Positions 24,869 through 32,014 of a DNA stretch of 34,358 nucleotides are shown piece by piece. The notes under the pieces are model-generated. The model saw nothing but the letters and a program-made list of their open reading frames with translations. It had not been told where the DNA came from and did not search any database. Both the position numbers and the translations under genes were made by a program. Position 1 is the stretch's first letter, and each line of letters begins with the position of its first letter. Source of the stretch: Thermodesulfovibrionales bacterium (GTDB lineage: Bacteria; Nitrospirota; Thermodesulfovibrionia; Thermodesulfovibrionales; SM23-35). The DNA lies in the NCBI GenBank assembly GCA_030019415.1, contig JASEEX010000021.1:1-34358 (forward strand), in the 5' to 3' direction.

Positions 24869-26026
24869 ATGTTTGAAATTGAAGAAGTAAGGGGACAGAA
24901 GGCAAAGATAAGAGTTGTTGGTGTTGGAGGGGCTGGAGGTAATGCAATCAATAACATGATTGCCTCGAACCTTCAAGGAGTTGAATTCATTGCCATTAAC
25001 ACAGATTTGCAGGTCCTCGAGACCTCTCTTGCGCCTGTTAAGGTGCAGATAGGCGCTAATCTTACAAGAGGGCTCGGAACAGGTTCAAACCCTGAGGTCG
25101 GCAAAGGGGCAGCCCTCGAGGACAGAGCTGCAATAGTTGAACCGCTCGAAGGCTCTGATATGGTCTTTATAACAGCTGGTATGGGTGGAGGCACCGGAAC
25201 AGGTGCAGGGCCTGTAATCGCCGGTATCGCAAAAGAACTCGGTGCCCTTACAGTTGCTGTTATTACCAAACCATTTTTTTATGAGGGCAGGAAAAGGTGG
25301 ATGAATGCAGAAGAAGGGATAAGGGAAATAAAAAAATATGTAGATACCTTTATTATTATACCAAATGATAGAATTGGCCTTGTTGTTGAAAAAGGGACAC
25401 CTCTGCTTAAGTCCTTTGCCTTAGCCAATGATGTCCTGAAACTGGCAGTACAGGGCATCTCTGACATCATATTGATTCCTGGTCTGATCAATGTTGACTT
25501 TGCTGATGTCAGGACAATTATAGAGGATAAAGGTCGTGGAATTATGGGCTCTGGAGCGGGAAAGGGAGAAGGTGGGGCCCTCGAGGCAGCTAAAAAGGCT
25601 GTGTCAAACCCCTTGCTCGAGGAATCCTCGATTGAAGGCGCAAAAGGGATTCTCGTCAATATAACTGGTGGCCTTCAATTCTCCTTAGACGATGTTCAGG
25701 AGGCAGCCTCTTTTATCTACGACTCAGCCCACGAGGAGGTAAACTTTATATTAGGTGCGGTTATAGACCCAGACATGGATGATGAGGTGGAGGTCACCGT
25801 AATCGCAACCGGCTTTATTGAAGAGAAGGAGAAGGTGGAGCTGCCACAGATAAAAAAGTGGACCCCTGTTAAGGAGTCTGTGAGTTTTAGAGGTTCTAAC
25901 AGGGTTCTGGCAAAGAGTCTTGGACCAAAATATGCTCCAGATATAGTGGTAACAGATCTTATCTCATATGAGGACCCCATTGATGTGCCTGCATTTTTAA
26001 GAAAGACACCCCAAAAAGAGATTTGA
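24869..26026 (+). CDS. ftsZ: Cell division protein FtsZ
   Basis: RVVGVGGAGGNAINNMI; FITAGMGGGTGTGAGPVIAGIAKE; C-terminal DVPAFLRK. ATG at 24869 with AGGAGG upstream preferred over the track start 24824. Confidence 0.97.
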   Translation: MFEIEEVRGQKAKIRVVGVGGAGGNAINNMIASNLQGVEFIAINTDLQVLETSLAPVKVQIGANLTRGLGTGSNPEVGKGAALEDRAAIVEPLEGSDMVFITAGMGGGTGTGAGPVIAGIAKELGALTVAVITKPFFYEGRKRWMNAEEGIREIKKYVDTFIIIPNDRIGLVVEKGTPLLKSFALANDVLKLAVQGISDIILIPGLINVDFADVRTIIEDKGRGIMGSGAGKGEGGALEAAKKAVSNPLLEESSIEGAKGILVNITGGLQFSLDDVQEAASFIYDSAHEEVNFILGAVIDPDMDDEVEVTVIATGFIEEKEKVELPQIKKWTPVKESVSFRGSNRVLAKSLGPKYAPDIVVTDLISYEDPIDVPAFLRKTPQKEI

Positions 26027-26095
26027 GTTCCCTCCACCCCGAGGAGCTCCCATCCCCGGGGGCTTCTCCCCTCCTTTACATTTCACACCTCTCAC

Positions 26096-26140
26096 ACCTC
26101 CCCAAACCCCTCCTTGCCAAGGAGGGGATAAAGGGGAGGT
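26096..26140. repeat. Nested GC-rich inverted repeat downstream of ftsZ
   Basis: Outer ACCTCCCC (26096-26103)/GGGGAGGT (26133-26140), inner CCCCTCCTTG-C-CAAGGAGGGG (26107-26127). Confidence 0.85.
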
Positions 26141-26225
26141 TATGTGAGTTTTTGTTACTTACATCAAAGAATTGTTCATTTCAGGTATCATATTTGGAAA
26201 TTCAAACAGGGAGTAATCGCTTAAA

Positions 26226-27338
26226 ATGACGAAGACGGCTTTTATATACACCGATGAGTTTTTGAAATTCGATTATGGCCCGACCCATCCCTTTAAGATA
26301 TTCAGACTGAAACTCACATACGAGCTCATTAAGGCATATGGACTCCTATCCCTTCCTGACACTCAATACATTGAGGCAAGAATGACAGAGGGTGAAGAGT
26401 TACTGCTGTTTCATGATAGAGAATACATCGAGGTCCTGAAGGCTGCAAATGTTGGAATAGAAGTCCCCAGTGCCTATTATTATGGCCTCGGACCCGGTGA
26501 CAATCCCATCTTTAAGGGTCTTTTTGACTGGTCTAAGCTTGTAACAGGGGCTTCTTTACAGGCAGCCTCTATGGTTGAGGATGGTGAGGTTGATATTGCC
26601 TTCAATATATCAGGAGGACTTCACCATGCTATGGCCTCAAGGGCCTCGGGGTTTTGTTATATCAATGATATAGTTATTGCGATAATTTCACTTTTAAAGA
26701 GAGGCAGAAGAGTGGCTTATATCGATATTGATGCCCACCATGGTGACGGAGTTCAAGAAGCTTTCTACGATACGGATAAGGTATTAACCATATCTATACA
26801 TGAGACGGGAAGGATGCTTTTCCCTGGCACAGGCTTTGAGAATGAGGTAGGTAAGGGCGAAGGTGAAGGATATTCTGTAAATATCCCGATGCCTCCATTT
26901 TCTGATGATGAACTCTTCCTCTATGCCTTCCATGAAGTTGTTCCTCCTCTCATAAAGAAATTCAATCCTGATATCGTTTTTACCCAGCTCGGCGTTGATT
27001 CTTTTCATTCTGACCCTCTCACTCACTTAAATTACACAAATAATGGTTTTTGCGAGGCTGTAAAGAAGATAAAGGAGATATCTCCGAGGTTGGTGGCCTT
27101 AGGTGGCGGAGGATATGATATTGCCAATGTTGCAAAGGCATGGACACTCGCCTGGGCAATTATGAATGATGTGGAGATCCCTGATGAGATACCGTCAGAT
27201 TTCCTCAAAGCGTATTTCCGTGAGGGATTCTTCAGCGGGAAGATGAGAGACGAGATTTACACGGAAAAGGGCATTAGAAAAGAACAGATGAGAGAAGAGG
27301 TAAAAAGGGTGGTGGGGCTTATTAAGGAGAAGGTGTGA
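26226..27338 (+). CDS. Histone deacetylase / acetoin utilization (AcuC)-like deacetylase
   Basis: ISGGLHHAMASRASGFCYINDIVIAI; YIDIDAHHGDGVQEAFYDTDKVLTISIHE; LGVDSFHSDPLTHL. Confidence 0.93.
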   Translation: MTKTAFIYTDEFLKFDYGPTHPFKIFRLKLTYELIKAYGLLSLPDTQYIEARMTEGEELLLFHDREYIEVLKAANVGIEVPSAYYYGLGPGDNPIFKGLFDWSKLVTGASLQAASMVEDGEVDIAFNISGGLHHAMASRASGFCYINDIVIAIISLLKRGRRVAYIDIDAHHGDGVQEAFYDTDKVLTISIHETGRMLFPGTGFENEVGKGEGEGYSVNIPMPPFSDDELFLYAFHEVVPPLIKKFNPDIVFTQLGVDSFHSDPLTHLNYTNNGFCEAVKKIKEISPRLVALGGGGYDIANVAKAWTLAWAIMNDVEIPDEIPSDFLKAYFREGFFSGKMRDEIYTEKGIRKEQMREEVKRVVGLIKEKV

Positions 27339-27411
27339 CAATCTGTGCCGTCAGGTCTGACCTGACAGAAAATCTTGTATCATTATGTAGGTTAAGAATT
27401 TGCCGTGATAA

Positions 27412-28425
27412 TCATTGGAGACGCTGCATTTTTATTTCATAGCACTGATGTGCTAATTCTATAAGCTCATTGAATCCCCATGTCCCCCGGTCAGTCAGAC
27501 AATGTGATAGGTGTGATGGGATTGCATCGAGTCCGAGGTAGGCGCCGCTGATTGCCCCTGCCATTGCTGCTGTTGTGTCTACATCCCCACCTACTGCAAT
27601 AGCTGTACAGATGGTTTCCCAGTAGTCTTCGGGTGTCCTGAGGAAAGAATAGAGACTCCACAGTACACTGCTAACAACGAATGGTGATATACCCTGCCAT
27701 TCCTCTTCATAAAGGTAATTAGCATCAATGCCAGCCTTAGAGATAAAAGTCACAGCACTTTCAGGTGGCATAGAAACCCACTCAATAAGTTTTTTAAGTT
27801 CAGAGGCAAAAGCAGGTTCACTTTTACCTGACAAGTCCGCAAGAGAGGACAGAAAGGATTCAGGATTTGTTGGTTTGCCTTGAAGCACCAAGGCTACGGC
27901 GCCACTAATAGCGACTGCACCTGCTGAACACCTTGGATCCTTATGGGTGATACGGCCTTGATCATAAGCTGCCTGGATAAGAAGATGTGTATTGTCAAAA
28001 AAGATCAGACCTATAGGAGCGGCCCGCATAGCGCTGCTATTACTAGCAGAAGGAGCTGGTGTGCCAGCTTCTTCCCATGGTACTCCCCGGATGAGTCTTA
28101 ATGCTGCTTCTCTGGTTGACTGACCCCACCCTACAATTCTCCTCTCGGCAAAGATAGCCTTAATCCGCTCTGCATAGTCACGGGGATCAAATTTTTTGCA
28201 GGCGATATAGCTTTGAAGAAGCTCACGGGCAAGTTGAGAATCATCTGAATATTGTCCAAAAGGAAAGGGCCAATGGCCAAACTCTCCTGCCCTCCCTGTT
28301 TTTAATACATCTTCGACATACCTTTTGCAGGCCTCAGGTGAAAAACCTTCAACGGCAAAACCGAGGGCATCCCCCATGCACTGACCAATCAGACAACCAC
28401 TGAACTGTTCTCTATGGGGCAGCAT
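27412..28425 (-). CDS. ADP-ribosylglycohydrolase family protein
   Basis: GQCMGDALGFAVEG; YSDDSQLARELLQSY; AVGGDVDTTAAMAGAISGAYLGLDAIP. Confidence 0.9.
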   Translation of the reverse strand: MLPHREQFSGCLIGQCMGDALGFAVEGFSPEACKRYVEDVLKTGRAGEFGHWPFPFGQYSDDSQLARELLQSYIACKKFDPRDYAERIKAIFAERRIVGWGQSTREAALRLIRGVPWEEAGTPAPSASNSSAMRAAPIGLIFFDNTHLLIQAAYDQGRITHKDPRCSAGAVAISGAVALVLQGKPTNPESFLSSLADLSGKSEPAFASELKKLIEWVSMPPESAVTFISKAGIDANYLYEEEWQGISPFVVSSVLWSLYSFLRTPEDYWETICTAIAVGGDVDTTAAMAGAISGAYLGLDAIPSHLSHCLTDRGTWGFNELIELAHQCYEIKMQRLQ

Positions 28426-28557
28426 AATCTTGATTTTTAATATTTCACGGAATTAAATAATAAAAATTTATATCCCTTCAAACCTATTTTATCAATAGCA
28501 AAGAATTGGAACATTTATCATAATTATTTTATCTATCCCTTATAATAAATCAACCGA

Positions 28558-30207
28558 ATGAGCCGAAAACTAAAAGAAAAAATAGACTATCTGCTATCCA
28601 GAGAAAAAGGGACTGTTTATAAAGACCCTGGGGGCAGGATTAGTATTGCTCTCGTTTATCCGAATACATACCATGTCGGGATGTCAAACCTCGGTTTTCA
28701 GGGAATTTATGGTCTTCTGAACAAGATGTATGATGTTGTATGCGAAAGGGTTTTCCTTCCCGAGGATGAGGATATGGAGGAATACATCAGGACAGATACA
28801 GAACTTTTCTCTATGGAATCAAAGAGACCCCTTAGTCATTTCGATATCGTTGCATTCTCCGTCTCTTTTGAAAATGATTATCCAAACATCTTAAAGATAT
28901 TAAAGTTATCCAAGCTTCCCCTCAGAAGTTCAGAGAGGAATCCCCATCATCCCTTAATCATTATGGGTGGCGTCTGTGCCTTTTTCAACCCTGAACCAGT
29001 TGCAGATTTTTTTGATGTCTGTTTCATAGGAGAGGCAGAGGAGATGCTGCCTGAATTCCTTGGTGTTTATAAGTCCTCCGTAGACAGGTCCGAGGTCTTA
29101 AAAAAGTCTATAACTGTGGAAGGTCTCTATGTCCCTGAATTCTACAGCATATCTTACGATAAGAAAGGGAAGATATCAGGAAGGTGTGAGTCTGAAAATG
29201 CCCCTGAAATAATAAAAAGGCGTTACCTAAAAGATGTAACGATGTCAGACATCAAGACATCGGTTGTTACGCCTGAGACAGAATTCTCTGGTATGTGTCT
29301 GATAGAGGCAATGAGGGGATGTCCCTGGTCATGCAGATTCTGTGCGGCAGGCCACATATATAATCCGTTTCGGAAGAAAGCACTACAGGCACTGGAGGAT
29401 GAGATTAGATTCGCCCTCACAAAAACGAAGAGGATAGGCCTTATAGGTCCTTCCCTTTCGGATTATCCTGATATAAAAGAGGTTCTTAAAATCCCGGGAG
29501 TCGATTTCTCGATTACGTCTCTCAGGGCAAGTGCAAAGAGTGCTGAACTGGTGAGTTTACTGAAGGGCCATAAGAGTGTCTCAATTGCGCCTGAAGCAGG
29601 GACTGAACGAATAAGAAGGGTTATCAATAAAAGGATTACAGAAGAGGATATCCTTCAGACATCAGAGCTCATCTTTTCTGAGGGTATCTATACCCTCAGG
29701 CTTTATTTTATGGTTGGCCTACCAACGGAAACGAGGGGAGATATTGCAGGAATAATCAATCTTGTCAGAAAGATAAGAGATGTATCACCTAAAGGGAACA
29801 TTGCTTTGAGCATCAGTACCTTTGTTCCGAAACCCTTCACGCCTTTTCAGTGGCATCCGATGGAGAACCCTTCAGAGGTAAAGGAGAGATTGAAGATGAT
29901 TAAAAAGGGCCTGCTTCCAACAGAAGGTATTAAGGTGTTCCACGATGTTCCAAAGTATGCATATATGCAGGGATTATTTTCCCAGGGAGACAGAAAGGTA
30001 TCAAAAGCAGTTGAAGAGATGTTGGGGATTCATGACTGGAGAAAAGCAGCAGAGGCAGCAGGGATCAAAGAGGACTTTTATATCTTCAGGAAAAAAGAAT
30101 TTAACGAAATCCTTCCTTGGGATTTTATTGATATCGGGATAAGTAAAGAAAAACTCTGGGCTGAGTACCAGGAGGCCCTTTTTTATTCTGAAGATTCTCC
30201 TTCTTGA
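28558..30207 (+). CDS. Radical SAM protein (B12-binding-type, TIGR03960-like)
   Basis: MRGCPWSCRFCAAGHIYNPFRKK (CxxxCxxC); VYPNTYHVGMSNLGFQGIYGLLN N-terminus; SIAPEAGTERIRRVINK. Confidence 0.88.
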   Translation: MSRKLKEKIDYLLSREKGTVYKDPGGRISIALVYPNTYHVGMSNLGFQGIYGLLNKMYDVVCERVFLPEDEDMEEYIRTDTELFSMESKRPLSHFDIVAFSVSFENDYPNILKILKLSKLPLRSSERNPHHPLIIMGGVCAFFNPEPVADFFDVCFIGEAEEMLPEFLGVYKSSVDRSEVLKKSITVEGLYVPEFYSISYDKKGKISGRCESENAPEIIKRRYLKDVTMSDIKTSVVTPETEFSGMCLIEAMRGCPWSCRFCAAGHIYNPFRKKALQALEDEIRFALTKTKRIGLIGPSLSDYPDIKEVLKIPGVDFSITSLRASAKSAELVSLLKGHKSVSIAPEAGTERIRRVINKRITEEDILQTSELIFSEGIYTLRLYFMVGLPTETRGDIAGIINLVRKIRDVSPKGNIALSISTFVPKPFTPFQWHPMENPSEVKERLKMIKKGLLPTEGIKVFHDVPKYAYMQGLFSQGDRKVSKAVEEMLGIHDWRKAAEAAGIKEDFYIFRKKEFNEILPWDFIDIGISKEKLWAEYQEALFYSEDSPS

Positions 30208-30261
30208 TGAGATGGATAAGACCTGATACTATATTACTGCTTTGCCCATACCAAGTATTTG

Positions 30262-30365
30262 CCCCGTTAGAAAGCCCCGCCTTGAAAGGCGGGGATGTGT
30301 TGTATATGAAAAAATTTGATACCTTTTAGAAAGGATGGGGTATAGCCCCATCCTTTCTAACGGGG
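30262..30365. repeat. Composite CCCCGTTAGAAA element with two nested hairpins upstream of yggS
   Basis: Outer CCCCGTTAGAAA (30262-30273)/TTTCTAACGGGG (30354-30365); inner CCCCGCCTT-GA-AAGGCGGGG (30275-30294) and TTAGAAAGGATGGGG/CCCCATCCTTTCTAA (30326-30340/30346-30360). Confidence 0.9.
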
Positions 30366-30371
30366 GTTACT

Positions 30372-31109
30372 ATGAAAAGCGACATGAAGAGCAAAATGAC
30401 GGATTCGGCACTTTTCGAAAATATAAAAACTATATACAGGCAGATTTCCCATGCTGCAATGGGAGCGGGGAGAGAACCCGGGGATGTAAAGCTCATTGCT
30501 ATCACGAAGACTGTAGATGCAAGGAGGATAAAAGAGGCGATAGATTGGGGGCTTAGGATATTTGGAGAGAGCAGGGTTCAGGAAGCAAAGGTTAAGATTG
30601 AAGAGTTTTCAAGACTATCGACTATCGACTACCGACTACCGACTATTTCGTGGCATCTCGTAGGACATCTCCAGAAGAACAAAGCAAAAACAGCAGTGCA
30701 GCTTTTTGACCTTATCCATTCCCTCGACTCCATAGAACTTGCAGAGGAGTTAGACAAACATGCCGAAAGGGCTGGAAAGTTCCAGAGGGTCTTGATACAG
30801 GTGAAACTCTCAGAAGAAGAGACAAAGCATGGTGTTCCGAAAGAAGGCCTTGCGGATTTAATTGAGGTTGTGGCAGAAATGAAAAATCTGAAGATCGAGG
30901 GACTAATGACTATACCCCCTTTTTTTGATGACCCTGAGATGGCAAAACCTTATTTTAGAGAGTTAAGGGAATTGAGGGATAATGCTGTGAAGTCAGGATA
31001 CGAGCTACCAGAACTTTCTATGGGAATGACTCATGATTTTGAGATAGCCATAGAAGAGGGTGCGACAATGGTAAGGATAGGGACGGCAATATTCGGAGAA
31101 AGGAAGTAA
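30372..31109 (+). CDS. YggS family pyridoxal phosphate-dependent / PLP homeostasis protein
   Basis: VKLIAITKTVDARRIKEAIDWGLRIFGESRVQEA; WHLVGHLQKNKAK; HSLDSIELAEEL; LSMGMTHDFEIAIEEGATMVRIGTAIFG. Confidence 0.93.
   Translation: MKSDMKSKMTDSALFENIKTIYRQISHAAMGAGREPGDVKLIAITKTVDARRIKEAIDWGLRIFGESRVQEAKVKIEEFSRLSTIDYRLPTISWHLVGHLQKNKAKTAVQLFDLIHSLDSIELAEELDKHAERAGKFQRVLIQVKLSEEETKHGVPKEGLADLIEVVAEMKNLKIEGLMTIPPFFDDPEMAKPYFRELRELRDNAVKSGYELPELSMGMTHDFEIAIEEGATMVRIGTAIFGERK
30613..30647. repeat. Heptamer array GACTA(T/C)C x5 within yggS-like gene
   Basis: GACTATC GACTATC GACTACC GACTACC GACTATT. Confidence 0.92.
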
Positions 31110-31125
31110 AAATATTGACCCCACT

Positions 31126-31176
31126 TTGACAGTCTTTTATAAATGATATAGTATATATACGAAATATACAGTATAT
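31126..31176 (+). promoter_or_regulatory. Putative promoter/operator of the RHH-PIN toxin-antitoxin operon
   Basis: TTGACA (31126-31131) followed by the palindrome-rich tract GATATAGTATATATACGAAATATACAGTATATC before the ATG at 31190. Confidence 0.5.
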
Positions 31177-31189
31177 CGGGGGTAAAGAA

Positions 31190-31438
31190 ATGGCAACTCA
31201 GATGATTATAAGGATAGACCCCAAGGTTAAGGACAGACTTAATAAACTTGCCAGAATAGAAGGTAAGACCACAAGCGAGATGATAAGAGAACTTATTGAA
31301 GACTATATAAAAGAGCGGGACATCAGTGTCTATATTGGCGATCTATGGAATAGAATCGGAGGGAAATTAAGAGCCAAGGGAATAAAGCCCAAGGATATAG
31401 ATAGGGCAATTAAGGCGGCAAGGAAAAAACAAGGATGA
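31190..31438 (+). CDS. Ribbon-helix-helix (CopG-type) antitoxin
   Basis: MATQMIIRIDPKVKDRLNKLARIEGKTTSEMIRELIEDYIKE; 82 aa, overlaps the PIN gene by ATGA. Confidence 0.85.
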   Translation: MATQMIIRIDPKVKDRLNKLARIEGKTTSEMIRELIEDYIKERDISVYIGDLWNRIGGKLRAKGIKPKDIDRAIKAARKKQG

Positions 31439-31860
31439 GGGTTGTAGTTGACACAAATATCTTTGTGTCATCCTTTTTTGGTGGAAACCCTCGAAAAATC
31501 ATAGACCTTTGGAAAGACGGGAGAATGAGCCTTTGCCTGTCTAAAGATGTACTTGATGAATATATCGAGGTTTTACAGAAGATTGGCCTGCGCGATGAAG
31601 ACGAGCTTGAAGAACTTCTCTCTCTTTTTGCCAGAGGGTTTAACATACTTTTTACCTCAAAGACACTAAACTTAAGGGTAGTTAAAGATGACCCTGATGA
31701 TGACAAATTCATAGAATGTGCAGTGGCATTAAAAGCACAAGTTATTATAACGGGAGATAGGGCAATAGAAGATATAGGGGAGTATATGGGGATTAAGATA
31801 TTAACACCCCAACAGTTTTTGAAAACCTATAAGTTCTCTGAAGCAAATGAACAACAATGA
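31435..31860 (+). CDS. PIN-domain toxin (COG1569-like)
   Basis: MRVVVDTNIFVSSFFGGNPRKII...VKDDPDDDKFIECAVALKAQVIITGDRAIEDI: PIN acidic residues. Confidence 0.9.
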   Translation: MRVVVDTNIFVSSFFGGNPRKIIDLWKDGRMSLCLSKDVLDEYIEVLQKIGLRDEDELEELLSLFARGFNILFTSKTLNLRVVKDDPDDDKFIECAVALKAQVIITGDRAIEDIGEYMGIKILTPQQFLKTYKFSEANEQQ

Positions 31861-32014
31861 GGGCGAGGGCATGGCTGAATATAGATTGATGATTCCAGAT
31901 TGGTCGGAGGAATAAAAATCAGGAGAGAGGGTTTTATAAAAAATAATGGAAACATTGGGGACAATAAAACTGCTACGACCATAGTAAAATAAGAGCAATT
32001 ATAGGAGAATAAAA

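Noticed and set aside
24973-26037. Antisense ORFs over ftsZ
   Set aside because: Pro/Ser/Ala-rich shadow ORFs opposite a conserved gene.
26023-26229. 68-aa ORF between ftsZ and the deacetylase
   Set aside because: Composed of GC-rich inverted-repeat sequence and intergenic DNA; no RBS or protein-like composition beyond repeats.
29230-29275. CGATGTC...GACATCG inverted repeat in the radical SAM gene
   Set aside because: Short 7-bp arms inside coding sequence with natural protein context (KDVTMSDIKTSVVTP); likely chance.
9584-30647. Tandem repeats considered as CRISPR
   Set aside because: Units are 7 bp with no spacers, no 25-40 bp repeats, and no cas genes.
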